From Acidimicrobiales bacterium (GTDB lineage: Bacteria > Actinomycetota > Acidimicrobiia > Acidimicrobiales > SZUA-35), in assembly GCA_024638815.1 (NCBI GenBank), contig JAHEJM010000024.1, forward strand, positions 1 through 42,153: a DNA stretch of 42,153 nt, given 5' to 3'. Below the pieces are notes generated by a model, which made no database searches, was not told the DNA's origin, and saw only the letters and a list, made by a program, of their open reading frames with translations. Position 1 is the stretch's first letter; each line of letters starts with the position of its first letter. A program made the translations under genes and the position numbers. This document shows, piece by piece, positions 8,061 through 15,915 of this stretch.

Positions 8061-8376
8061 CGTCTTCCTGCGCCAGCCTGTAGTTGGTGTACTCCTCGAT
8101 ACGGCTCACGAGGTCGGGAGATCGTCGGAGCCGAGCTGCGATCTCAACCGTATCCACGCCGCTCTGTCGGGCATTGACGATGCAACGCTCGAGCGGCCGG
8201 AGGCCGCGTTCATCGGATACGAAGCCGGCGAACTCGCGGTCCAGCCCGGTGAGCTGGACGATCCGGCGGATGGCGCCGGGACTACGGCGGAACCTCCAGG
8301 CGATCTCCGAGAGGGGCATGCCCTCGTCGGAACGCTTGAGGACGGCGCGTTCGAGTGGGCGGAGTTGGTCGTACAT
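8050..8376 (-). CDS. Small protein with two tandem helix-turn-helix repeats
   Basis: A 108-aa protein built almost entirely from two related helix-turn-helix units: LRPLERAVLKRSDEGMPLSE with IAWRFRRSPGAIRRIV, and LRPLERCIVNARQSGVDTVE with IAARLRRSPDLVSRIEEYT. Each resembles a sigma-70 region 4 or LuxR-type HTH. No effector or dimerisation domain is visible, so it may bind DNA alone or assist RNA polymerase; function is inferred. The start is set by AGGAGGTG placed 8 bases upstream of ATG at 8374-8376, one of the strongest Shine-Dalgarno sites in the window. It is monocistronic and overlaps the 3' end of the beta-lactamase remnant. Confidence 0.75.
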   Translation of the reverse strand: MYDQLRPLERAVLKRSDEGMPLSEIAWRFRRSPGAIRRIVQLTGLDREFAGFVSDERGLRPLERCIVNARQSGVDTVEIAARLRRSPDLVSRIEEYTNYRLAQEDDMR

Positions 8377-8524
8377 GTGCGTTCCGCACCTCCTGGATTG
8401 GGTTGTAGGACCCGAAGTCCGTGGTCCCCCCAGCATGTCAAGTCTTGAACCGCCCGGCCAATCCCGGGGGTGGAGGGCCGACCCGATCATCTCGTGCCTT
8501 CGTCCCCGGGGATCCCGAGGGCGA

Positions 8525-8782
8525 TCACATCGCGGCCGACCGTTGCCACCAGAGACCGACAGCCTCGAGGATTAGAGCCGCAATGGCCAAGGCGATGGGT
8601 GCGAGGATGACGAACCCGGTGACCGGGCCGATGAACTCATCGGGAGCGAAGTCGTGGCCGCCGTCGAGCTGGACTGCGGTCCGGGCGGCGATCATCGGCA
8701 ACCGCGCAATCAGGAGCCCCAGGAAAGGCGCGGCGACGGTGGCTCGGTGTGGGCGATGGGCGAGCACTGCGGTGGTCAGCAC
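8525..8782 (-). CDS. Hypothetical small membrane protein
   Basis: A possible 85-aa protein from GTG at 8780-8782. It has one moderately hydrophobic segment (PFLGLLIARLPMIAART) and a clear C-terminal membrane span (GFVILAPIALAIAALILEAV) ending near the C-terminus. I recognise no family and see no strong ribosome binding site. It could be the broken end of a larger membrane protein or simply an open frame in GC-rich DNA. Low confidence. Confidence 0.35.
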   Translation of the reverse strand: MLTTAVLAHRPHRATVAAPFLGLLIARLPMIAARTAVQLDGGHDFAPDEFIGPVTGFVILAPIALAIAALILEAVGLWWQRSAAM

Positions 8783-8790
8783 GGCGGGGT

Positions 8791-9125
8791 GATGAAGGCC
8801 AGGTCCAACACGTCGGTGACGCCGGTGGGGTGTGGGTTCGTGTGCTGATCGTCCTGTCGGGCCAAGCCCTCGCCGAACGGTCGGCGTGGTGGACGGTTCT
8901 CGCTTCCGGAGACGGGTGACAGGGAAGGGGCGAAAGTCCTGGCCCGGGCTCGATGGGGCGCCGAGTACGGGCTCGACGGCTGCCGGGCGGGCCCGGCTCG
9001 GTACGAGCTCCTGATACCGTTCGGACGAACGAAAGCGGGATCGCCTGGTCCCGGCGCCGACCGGTCACGGAGGAACGGCTCTGGACTGGGAGTGACGAGG
9101 CGTCGACAGCGACGGAGCCTGCAGG
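8791..9125. other. Intergenic, no gene called
   Basis: GC-rich sequence open in several frames with no recognisable protein. It contains the upstream region of the YwiC-like gene; no well-spaced promoter pair was found. Confidence 0.4.
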
Positions 9126-9959
9126 ATGAACTCACTCGATGAACCGACAGCGGCCGCGTTCGATGCAACCCGGTCACCAAGGCCCACAGCGCTGTGGCGT
9201 CAGGTTGCTGTTCCATCCGAGCACGGTGGCTGGAGTCTGACCGCCGAGCCGGTGGTGCTCGGGCTGTTGGTGGCCTGGTCGGGGCCGGGTCTCGCATTTG
9301 GGCTGGCGGCGATGGTGGCGTTCGTGGCCCGAACTCCGTTGAAGGTGGTGCTGGTCGATCGCCGGCGGAAGCGGTGGCTCGATCGCAGCCGTCTGGCCGC
9401 CCGCATTGCCACCGTCGAGCTGATCGTGATCGGCCTTCTCGCCGTATGGGGCGCGACCCGGGCCGAAAACGACTGGTTCTGGGTGCCACTCGCCGTGGCC
9501 GCCCCACTGGTCGGGATGGAGCTTTGGTTCGCCATGCGGTCGCGAAGCCGTCGGTTGGTACCGGAGCTGGCCGGCACGATCGGCATCGGCTCGGTTGTCG
9601 CCGCCATCACCCTCATCGCCGACGAACCGGCGGCATTGGCAATCGGACTATGGGTGGTTGTCTCGGCTCGGGCCGTTGCTGCGATTCCGTATGCCCGGGC
9701 CCAGGTGTTTCGGGCCCACGGCCGGCCCGTCCGGCGTTGGCACAGTGACCTGGCCCAGGTTGTGGCCGTGGCTGTAGCGACGGTGGCCTGGGCGCTCGGT
9801 GCCATTCCGCTCGCACCGGTGCTGGCGATGGCTGCGTTGGCGGCGTTCAACGTGGTTGCGTTGCGAGCGCCGGTCCGGAGGGTGGTGGTGATCGGCCTCG
9901 AACAGGTGGTGGCCGGCCTGGTCGTGGTCGCCGTCACGGCGATATCCGTACTTGCCTGA
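9126..9959 (+). CDS. YwiC-like integral membrane protein
   Basis: A 277-aa polytopic membrane protein of the YwiC-like family. Its hallmark is the N-terminal VPSEHGGWSLTAEPVVLGLL, followed by a conserved RTPLKVVLVDRRRKRWLDRS loop and about seven to eight hydrophobic segments (for example ELIVIGLLAVWGA, AAPLVGMELWFAM, IGIGSVVAAITLIA, LAIGLWVVVSARAVAAIPY). The family has no firmly assigned biochemical function. In some bacteria it lies near nitrate-respiration genes, but nothing like that is present here. The ATG is preceded by GCAGG. It appears monocistronic, facing a convergent nuclease-family gene. Confidence 0.85.
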   Translation: MNSLDEPTAAAFDATRSPRPTALWRQVAVPSEHGGWSLTAEPVVLGLLVAWSGPGLAFGLAAMVAFVARTPLKVVLVDRRRKRWLDRSRLAARIATVELIVIGLLAVWGATRAENDWFWVPLAVAAPLVGMELWFAMRSRSRRLVPELAGTIGIGSVVAAITLIADEPAALAIGLWVVVSARAVAAIPYARAQVFRAHGRPVRRWHSDLAQVVAVAVATVAWALGAIPLAPVLAMAALAAFNVVALRAPVRRVVVIGLEQVVAGLVVVAVTAISVLA

Positions 9960-10108
9960 CAGGTCCACGGGCCGGCACTGTGATCTTTCCTACTCGGCAA
10001 GACCCTTGGTAGGGCGCCGCCGAACTGATCCCCGGCCGCAGCCGCCGGCCCCGGTCGGGGTGGTGCCACTCCGACGACCCGGTACAGTCCGCCATCCACG
10101 GACGGACA

Positions 10109-10813
10109 TCAGTGCAATCCGCCTATTCCGGGACGCACGTAGGCCCAGACCGGTTGGTGATCGCTTGCCGTGGCTGCCCGAGCCACGCCGGCCTCGATGA
10201 GTTCGAGGTGTCGACCATAGATGTGGTCGAGGGCGAAGGGGCGACCGAAACGACCGAAGGTCGGGTCGGCCCCCGTGAGGCGATGGAACCCGAAGCCGTC
10301 GAGGGTCCGGTCGAAGGCGGTCAGGCTCCGCTTCGACGCGGAGTTGAAGTCGCCGCCGATCACCGCCGGTCCCGGCGCCGGCGAGCCGGCGGCGTGTTCG
10401 GCGACCGTGCGCACCTGGTGCCGCCGGCGGCGGAGCTCGAGCAGAACGGTCTCGATGTGGACGCTGTAGGCGATGACGACGACGCCATCGACGGTGACCG
10501 TGGCCGACGTGGCCGCTCGAGTCTGTCCCTGGACTCGGGCGCTGTGGGGGAGGGGGATCTCGGTGGTCTCGGTCAAGGGCCACGGCGACAGCACCGCATT
10601 GCCGAAGGGCTGCTTGGTCTTGGGATGATGAGCGGGGGCGGAGTAGCGGAAGGCCATCCCCAGCTCGTCGGCGATACGGCGGGTGCTGTCAGGGCTCATC
10701 TCCTGTAGCAGGAGGATGTCGGGGTCCTGTAACTCAGCGATTGTGGCGAGATTCTCGATGGCCGTTTCGACGCCGAGACCCAGCTCGATGTTCCACGAAA
10801 CCACCTTGATCAC
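10109..10813 (-). CDS. Endonuclease/exonuclease/phosphatase family protein
   Basis: A 234-aa metal-dependent phosphoesterase of the EEP superfamily (DNase I/ExoIII fold). The catalytic blocks are in order: VVSWNIELG (metal or phosphate-binding Asn), DILLLQEM (metal-binding Glu), VIAYSVHIET, VIGGDFNSAS (Asp/Asn pair) and TASDHQPVWA (catalytic Asp-His). There is no signal peptide, so it should act in the cytoplasm on a nucleic acid or phosphodiester; the substrate is unknown. I choose GTG at 10811-10813, where homology begins (VIKVVSWN) and AAGGAAGG lies just upstream. The longer open frame to 10990 is Arg/Ser-rich and unlike coding sequence. Confidence 0.85.
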   Translation of the reverse strand: MIKVVSWNIELGLGVETAIENLATIAELQDPDILLLQEMSPDSTRRIADELGMAFRYSAPAHHPKTKQPFGNAVLSPWPLTETTEIPLPHSARVQGQTRAATSATVTVDGVVVIAYSVHIETVLLELRRRRHQVRTVAEHAAGSPAPGPAVIGGDFNSASKRSLTAFDRTLDGFGFHRLTGADPTFGRFGRPFALDHIYGRHLELIEAGVARAATASDHQPVWAYVRPGIGGLH

Positions 10814-10958
10814 GGGCCTTCCTTCCTGGTGGGTGCCGGCTCGGTGCCATTGGCGCAGATCAGGCCGGCGATCAGTGCAAAGCTGGCTCGAGCGCAGCGA
10901 CGACCCCCCGGGATGCCCAAGGCGTCGTCCCTGGCGCCGGCTTCTGGCAGAGGAGCTG

Positions 10959-11098
10959 TCAGTCCTCGTCGTCCTCCTCGAAGACCTCACGAAGCTGGGC
11001 CTCCTGCTCGGCCGACAGGTTGGATGCTATGAGCTCCATACCGGTTCCCGCCAGTGCTCCGTCAGCATCTTCGAACCCCAGACCGTAAGGGCCGCCAT
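10959..11098 (-). pseudogene. DUF1269 protein, internally deleted remnant
   Basis: ATG at 11098 has AAGGAG five bases upstream and starts MAALTVWG, the typical beginning of DUF1269 membrane proteins. After a one-base shift the next frame reads FEDADGAL, which matches the family's next segment. It then jumps directly to GMELIASNLSAEQEAQLREV, which matches the family's C-terminus ('..TSLSxEQExxLREAL'). The whole middle, including the glycine-rich membrane part (about 100 residues), is missing. The ribosome binding site is preserved, but the frame gives only 23 residues. It is a clear remnant of a formerly intact gene of unknown function. Confidence 0.65.
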
Positions 11099-11129
11099 CG
11101 CATCTCCTTGAGTTATCGATGGTGCCTGG

Positions 11130-11600
11130 TCAAATTATCGCAGGCAAATGAGTGAGGCAACCCTGAGATAGTTTCATATTGCCGGCGCCGGGGTTTTGGG
11201 AATGGCTCGACTCGGCTCCGAGCCCGTGGCTGTCCGTACAGGAAACCAGACGGGCCACCAGGGTTGCCAGGAAGACGTGGCCGGTAATGGCATCGATGGC
11301 CGTGAGCCTCTGCGCCAGGTCATTGACCGGGGTCACGTCGCCGAAGCCCAGGGTGGAGAGAACGACGAAGGAGTAGTAGGACGGTAGGCCCTCCATCGCC
11401 GGGTTCAGGATCGGCCCGTCGACCAATCCGTCCAGGGCCAGGTAGACCCACGCGTAGCTCAGCCCGATGAGGAGGTAGGCGGTGATTGCACCGAGGATCG
11501 TCGGAGCGCCGACCTGATCGTGGGAAAGCACTCGTCGCACGACTGCGGCGAGAATGACGAGCGACACGACCGCCTGGCCCGGTACGAAAGGTAGTTCCTC
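11130..11600 (-). pseudogene. Two-TM potassium channel, 5'-truncated
   Basis: This encodes the C-terminal part of an ion-channel protein: hydrophobic VVSLVILAAVV, a longer span (ILGAITAYLLIGLSYAWVYL), the pore helix with selectivity filter FVVLSTLGFGDVTP, and a final span ITGHVFLATLVARLVS. The TLGFGD filter is a variant of TVGYGD and marks a K+-selective pore. Intact relatives have additional N-terminal membrane segments; here homology stops at about 11595. The frame continues into Arg-rich sequence and no good start or ribosome binding site precedes the homologous part. The junction coincides with the start of unrelated plus-strand fragments. It is probably truncated and inactive, although the pore itself is complete. 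Confidence 0.6.
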
Positions 11601-12185
11601 GCATCCACATCTTCGGTGGAGAAGGCTCGGCGAAACGCTTGCAGGCGTTGTATGGACGGCTATCGATCGAGCAACAGACAATGGTCCTCGGCCTCGACCC
11701 TCTCGCCCACGCCAAGGGGTACAACGCGTTCCTACGCTGGTGCGGACCATCGAGCACGATGACTACAGCCTCGGGGACGTCATGCGCGCCGTTCGCAGGT
11801 CGTTCGACGACGATGTGCGCCGCCTCAGGCTCGGACTCGAGAACACCGGCGTCGCCGATCAGTCGATCTGGGCCGGCGGGACCGACGAGCCGACCCGCAA
11901 GTATGGCCTCGACCTGCTGTTGTCGACCCAGCGACCATCCAAGATCGACCAGAACGTGATCTCGCAGCGCGACAACCTGCTGATGATGAAGAAGATGAAC
12001 TCGGCGACGGACATCCAGTCGCCAGCGGAGACGTTCTCGTATGCGCCGGCGTCTCTCGTTGCCCAGGCGTCGCGGTTCGGGCTTCGTGACGGGCCGGCTG
12101 CGGGCAAGATCGCTCCCAATCCGCTCCTGCTCAAGACCGGCCGAAGATTGACGGTCGAGGGCGCAAGCGATGTTCCCAACACCCG
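11597..12185 (+). pseudogene. HerA-like/DUF87 ATPase C-terminal remnant preceded by an unassigned fragment
   Basis: The later part (about 11890-12180) reads RKYGLDLLLSTQRPSKID, then VISQRDNLLMMKKMN and AGKIAPNPLLLKTGRRLTV. This matches the C-terminal region of HerA/FtsK-like ATP-binding proteins, where 'KYGxxLxxxTQRPSxI...VLSQ.N' is highly conserved (sensor and arginine region). Walker A and B are absent. The earlier part, in another frame (about 11597-11745; HIFGGEGSAKRLQALYGRLS and VLGLDPLAHAKGYN), has coding-like third-position GC but I cannot assign it. The two are joined by a frameshift near 11745. There is no start or ribosome binding site. It is a remnant of at least one lost gene. Confidence 0.55.
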
Positions 12186-12215
12186 GGGCTACCGGAGGGG
12201 GTCACCAGAATACCG

Positions 12216-13007
12216 TCACGACCTCGCCGATCGGCCCGTCACGGCCGGAAGTACGATGAGATGACCGTCGATCTCCTTGACCGTGAGCGGTGTTGCGTAG
12301 GTCCGGCTGAGCATGTCGGCGTCCAGGGTGCGTTCCGGGGGACCGTCGACCATTATTCGGCCTTGGTCCAGCAGGACGAGCCGTTCGGCGAATCTGGCCG
12401 CGGTTGTCAGGTCGTGCATGACGGCGACGACGGTCAGTTGGTCCGCTCTGCGGAGTCCGTCAACCAATTCCAGGACACCGGCTTGGTGGCCGATATCGAG
12501 GGCACTGGTGGGCTCGTCGAGCAACAGGATCGGCGCTTGTTGAGCCAGGGATCGGGCAATCACCACCCGCTGCGTTTCGCCGCCGGAAAGCGCCGACATC
12601 GGTCGTCCGGCGAACGACGACAGCTCCAGGCGTTCCAGCACATCGGCCACAACGGCCCTGTCCCGGCGTGACTCCCGGGCCAGCCAACCGAGGTGGGCCG
12701 TCCGGCCGATCAGCACGTACTCCGACACTGTCATCTCGGTCGGGATGAGCGGGTTCTGGGCCACCATGGCCACATCGGTGGCTCGGGGCCGTCGGCCGTC
12801 CGCCACCACCACCTCGCCGTCGTAGTCAACCAGGCCGGCGATGGCCCGTAGCAGCGTCGACTTTCCGGCACCGTTGGGGCCGATCAGCCCCAGCCATTGG
12901 CCCGAGGTGATCTCCAGGTCGAGATCTTGTAGCACCGGCCTTCCACCGAGTTCGACGGTGAGTTGACTGCACCGAAGTGCCGGGATGGCCGAGCCGGTGG
13001 CCGTCAT
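12216..13007 (-). CDS. btuD: Vitamin B12 ABC transporter ATP-binding protein
   Basis: A 263-aa ABC ATPase powering import of cobalamin (FecE/BtuD/HmuV type). Walker A is GPNGAGKST (residues 43-51), the Q-loop lies in MVAQNPLIPTEMTV, the signature is LSGGETQRV, Walker B with D-loop is ILLLDEPTSALD, and the switch His is in VAVMHDLTTAA. All catalytic elements are intact. The ATG overlaps the permease stop in ATGA. It is the last gene of a binding protein-permease-ATPase operon under a cobalamin riboswitch, which is the reason for calling B12 and not heme or siderophore as the substrate. The open frame extends far upstream to 14195, but that part is the permease's shadow. Confidence 0.88.
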   Translation of the reverse strand: MTATGSAIPALRCSQLTVELGGRPVLQDLDLEITSGQWLGLIGPNGAGKSTLLRAIAGLVDYDGEVVVADGRRPRATDVAMVAQNPLIPTEMTVSEYVLIGRTAHLGWLARESRRDRAVVADVLERLELSSFAGRPMSALSGGETQRVVIARSLAQQAPILLLDEPTSALDIGHQAGVLELVDGLRRADQLTVVAVMHDLTTAARFAERLVLLDQGRIMVDGPPERTLDADMLSRTYATPLTVKEIDGHLIVLPAVTGRSARS

Positions 13008-14119
13008 GCTGAAACTCCGGCCCGTCGCCACAAGACATAGGCGAAGAACGGTGCGCCTACGAAGGCTGTGATCACACCGACCGGGAGTTCCGAGGGAGCG
13101 ACCAGGGTTCGGGCCCCGATGTCGACCAGGGCCAGGAAGCTGGCGCCGACCAGGGCCGAAAGGGGCACGATCATGCGATAGCTGTGTCCGACAAGCATCC
13201 GGACCACATGGGGAACCACCAGACCGACGAAGGCGATCAAACCGCTGACGGAGACTGCGGCCGCGGTCATGAGTGAGGCGGCGACGATGATGACAAGGCG
13301 ACTCCGGGCCGGGTTCAGCCCGACCGACCGAGCCTCGTCGTCGCCGATCCGCAGCACGTCGAGATGACGACGGTGGGTGTGAAGAACCAGACCGCAGACG
13401 GCGACATAGGGGCCGAGAATCCCGATCTGCCTCCAACCACTGGTGTTGAGCTGGCCGAAAAGCCACGACAGCACTTCGCGGGCCAGAGTGTCGTTCAATC
13501 GATGAAGGGCGTAGGTTTGTGCCGCCGAGAACAGGGCGGCAATCGCCACCCCGGCCAACAGCAGGATGGCCGGCGAGGTCCACGAGCCGCGAGCCACCAA
13601 CGCCGAGCCGGCCACGGCGCAGATGGCACCGACGAAGGCGGCGGCCGGAACGGCCCCGACCGGCCCCCAGCCCATATCCAGCCCGAAGCCGAGGGCCAGA
13701 ACCGCTCCCAGACCGGCCCCGGCCGAGACCCCCAGGAGATAGGGATCGGCCAGGGGATTGCGGAAGACGCCCTGATAGGACGCACCGGCCATGCCCAACG
13801 ATCCACCGACCAGCAGGCCAAGGGCCAGGCGAGGCAGGCGAATCTGGAACAGGATCGCCTCCTGGCGTTCGGTGAGAGCGGTGCCGACATCGATCAGCGG
13901 CAGTCGGTCGATGAGGGCTCGCAAAACTCCCGCAACCGGCAGATCGGCGGCGCCGATCGTGGTCGACAGCAGTGCCACGCCGACAAGGGTTGCCACCACG
14001 GCAGTTGTGGACAGGCGCGGAGCGACGAACGCCCCCTCGATAGCGGCGCCGACCCCGTCGTCGACCGAGGAGCGGCGCGTCTCGGCCACGGACCGAGCGG
14101 CAGGGGTCCCGGCCACCAT
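13004..14119 (-). CDS. btuC: Vitamin B12 ABC transporter permease (FecCD family)
   Basis: A 371-aa FecCD/BtuC-type permease forming the homodimeric membrane channel for cobalamin import, with about ten hydrophobic segments. Family motifs include IRLPRLALGLLVGGSLGMAG, YQGVFRNPLADPYLLGVSAG, LLAGVAIAALFSAAQ, WLFGQLN, AFVGLVVPHVVRMLVGHSYR and the final ELPVGVITAFVGAPFFAYVL. 'GLVVPHxxR' is the coupling-helix region contacting the ATPase. Length and order are normal apart from an extended polar N-terminus of about 30 residues. It begins 6 bases after the binding-protein stop and ends in an ATGA overlap with the ATPase start. Confidence 0.92.
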   Translation of the reverse strand: MVAGTPAARSVAETRRSSVDDGVGAAIEGAFVAPRLSTTAVVATLVGVALLSTTIGAADLPVAGVLRALIDRLPLIDVGTALTERQEAILFQIRLPRLALGLLVGGSLGMAGASYQGVFRNPLADPYLLGVSAGAGLGAVLALGFGLDMGWGPVGAVPAAAFVGAICAVAGSALVARGSWTSPAILLLAGVAIAALFSAAQTYALHRLNDTLAREVLSWLFGQLNTSGWRQIGILGPYVAVCGLVLHTHRRHLDVLRIGDDEARSVGLNPARSRLVIIVAASLMTAAAVSVSGLIAFVGLVVPHVVRMLVGHSYRMIVPLSALVGASFLALVDIGARTLVAPSELPVGVITAFVGAPFFAYVLWRRAGVSA

Positions 14120-14125
14120 CGGCTT

Positions 14126-15163
14126 CTATGAGCCCGCGCTCGCCGACATGGCCTGGGCCACGGCCGACACGAACTGGGGGAGGCGGGGACCCCACCGCGA
14201 CGCGATGTCGGCCTCGACCACCACGATGTTACCGCTCCGCACTGCGCTGATCTGGTCCCATCCCGGTCGGGCGGCGACATCGTCGGGGGTGTAGGACACT
14301 TGATCGGTGATCACGATCAACTCGGGGTCGGATTCGAGGATGTACTCCTCGGTCAACTGGGGAAAGCCTGTCCCGTCGTTATCGGCCTCATCGGCGATGT
14401 TCTCCGCCCCCAGCTCGGCGTAGACCGCTCCGATGAAGCCGTAGGAGCTGGCCGAGAAGAAGTTGTCGTCGAGCTCGTGGTAGATACGCATCGACGTCTC
14501 TGGTGCGGTGTCGAGTGCGGTGGCCAGCTCCGAGCGCATGGTGGCGGTGGCATCGGCCGTCTCGTCGACGTGCCCGGTGATGAGGCCGATCTCGGCCATG
14601 TCCTCGTACCCCGACTCGATGTCGGCCGGCGCCGCGCTCATCAACACCGGAATCTCGAGTTCGGTCAGTCCGGCCACGAGGTCGTTGGCGTCGCTGGCGA
14701 TGATGACCAAGTCGGGGTCATAGGACGTGATGGCCTCGATGTTGGGATCGAAGCCGGACAGGTCGGTGGTCGGTGCTTCCGGAGGATAGTTGGAGAACGA
14801 GTCGGCGGCCACCACCTGGTCTCCGGCTCCCACTGCGAACAGGATCTCGGTGGCAGTGGGAGAGAGGGACACAATGCGCTTCGGTGCGGCGTCCAGGGTC
14901 CACGCCTGACCGGCGGATTCGAAGGTCACCGGGAAGTCACCGGAGGCCACGTCGTCTTGTTCATAATCGTCGTTGGCCGGTTCCCCTGCGTCGCCGCCGG
15001 CGGTTGGCGCGGCTGCGGCGTCCTCGCCGAAATCGGTGGTGTCGTCGACGGCATCGGCCGACTCTCCGTTCCCGCCGGCATCGACGTCGTCGTCGCCGGC
15101 GCAGCCGGTGGCGAGCAGGGTGAAGGCTGCCAGCAGCAGGGCCAGCAGTCGGTGTCGTGGCAT
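14126..15163 (-). CDS. btuF: Vitamin B12 ABC transporter substrate-binding lipoprotein
   Basis: A 345-aa periplasmic-binding-type lipoprotein. Its signal peptide (LLALLLAAFTLLATGC) ends in a lipobox with Cys21, followed by an acidic Gly/Asp/Ala linker to about residue 80. The Peripla_BP_2 fold then starts at RIVSLSPTATEILFAVGAGD. It captures the ligand outside the membrane and delivers it to the permease. Start ATG 15161-15163 has AAGGAGGT at ideal distance; the longer open frame runs through the riboswitch and is not coding. It is the first gene of the operon, immediately behind a cobalamin riboswitch, so B12 or a corrinoid is the likely ligand. Confidence 0.9.
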   Translation of the reverse strand: MPRHRLLALLLAAFTLLATGCAGDDDVDAGGNGESADAVDDTTDFGEDAAAAPTAGGDAGEPANDDYEQDDVASGDFPVTFESAGQAWTLDAAPKRIVSLSPTATEILFAVGAGDQVVAADSFSNYPPEAPTTDLSGFDPNIEAITSYDPDLVIIASDANDLVAGLTELEIPVLMSAAPADIESGYEDMAEIGLITGHVDETADATATMRSELATALDTAPETSMRIYHELDDNFFSASSYGFIGAVYAELGAENIADEADNDGTGFPQLTEEYILESDPELIVITDQVSYTPDDVAARPGWDQISAVRSGNIVVVEADIASRWGPRLPQFVSAVAQAMSASAGS

Positions 15164-15224
15164 CGGGTACCTCCTTGCGGTCGAGGTACTCGAGCTCGTT
15201 CGACCCGATCGGGGCCGCCCGAAC

Positions 15225-15361
15225 CAACCCCAAGTCCTCGAGGGTTGCCTGGTTCGATGAGTTACCAGGGCTCGACCGGACTCGCCGATGGCGATCAACG
15301 CCGTCATCGGACTACCGTTGCGGGACAGTGCCGGAATCCAACCGGACTTCGCCCCTGGGCT
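15225..15361 (-). ncRNA. Cobalamin riboswitch
   Basis: Read on the minus strand, the leader of the B12 operon holds the conserved cobalamin-aptamer core: GGTTGGATTCCGGCACTG followed directly by TCCCGCAACGGTAG (about 15310-15345; consensus 'GGTG..ATTCCGGCGC.GTCCCGCAACTGT'). A B12-box-like string GAGTCCGGTCGAGCCCTGGT follows at about 15264-15284. A GC-rich helix-forming stretch between the aptamer and the ribosome binding site could sequester translation initiation. No U-tract terminator is present, so translational control is more likely, as inferred in other actinobacteria. Boundaries are approximate. Confidence 0.82.
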
Positions 15362-15368
15362 CGATGGG

Positions 15369-15398
15369 ATCCTAGCCGTAGCGGCATGACCGGTACAA
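15369..15398 (-). promoter_or_regulatory. Promoter of the B12 uptake operon
   Basis: On the minus strand, TTGTAC (15393-15398) and TAGGAT (15369-15374) are separated by 18 bases. The predicted transcription start, near 15362, coincides with the 5' edge of the riboswitch, which supports both calls. Confidence 0.6.
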
Positions 15399-15439
15399 CA
15401 ACCTCCTCGGTAAGCCGCTGGGGTGTTGCCGCATCGGGT

Positions 15440-15718
15440 GATGGGTCCGTCCACGATCGGGACGTTCCTGGGAGCTTCACGTTTGGCCATGTCCGCCAAC
15501 TCGACGCCGCGCTGGCCTGGGCATGGCACCTGGGTGCCGGCCCCGACAGCGGTGAGCCGGTCGTGGTCGATTGGGACTCGACGATCTGTGAGGTGAACAG
15601 GGAGCCGCCGACGGCTACGCCAAGAAGCTTGGGTATCACCCGTTGCCGGCGACGCTGGTCGCCACCTCAGAGATCGTGATGTGCCGCATGCATACGGGGT
15701 CAGCCAACACCGCCCGAG
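15440..15718 (+). mobile_element. IS1380-family transposase remnant
   Basis: Translation gives FTFGHVRQLDAALAWAWHL, then VVVDWDSTICEV. After a frameshift near 15600 it gives GYAKKLGYHPLPATLV and MHTGSANTARG. These are the consecutive catalytic-core blocks of IS1380-family transposases ('VIDVDSTICEVHG...YGYTKxLGYHPLLA...RxRKGSANTARG'). Only about 95 residues of a roughly 450-residue protein remain. No terminal inverted repeats or target duplication were found. It is dead and joined directly to an IS110 fragment. Confidence 0.75.
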
Positions 15719-15719
15719 G

Positions 15720-15870
15720 CGTCTGCGTGGCCTGTGGGTGCAAGCCTTGATTACGGCCGGCCATCAGGTGTATGCCATCAATCCGTTGTCGGTGCCACGC
15801 TAGCTGGATCGCCATAGCGCGGGCGGAGCCAAGTCCGATGCTCCAACCACCACAAATCAGCATCGTCGCT
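15720..15870 (+). mobile_element. IS110-family transposase remnant
   Basis: The frame reads LWVQALITAGHQVYAINPLS, then an in-frame TAG at the position of the family's conserved 'RYRDR', then DRHSAGGAKSDA. This is the conserved DEDD-domain block of IS110-family transposases ('GHxVYAINPxSxxRYRxRHxxSGAKSDxxDA'). About 45 residues survive. It abuts the IS1380 remnant with no spacer, so one element inserted into or recombined with the other before both decayed. Confidence 0.72.
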
Positions 15871-15915
15871 TGACAAGCCACGGCCCTGGGGTGTTCGACC
15901 CTTGGAACCAATCAT

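Noticed and set aside
12216..14195. Apparent 659-residue protein including the ABC ATPase
   Set aside because: Residues before the ATG at 13007 are an antisense-free but out-of-frame reading of the permease gene (Arg/Gly/Ser-rich); only the last 263 residues are real.
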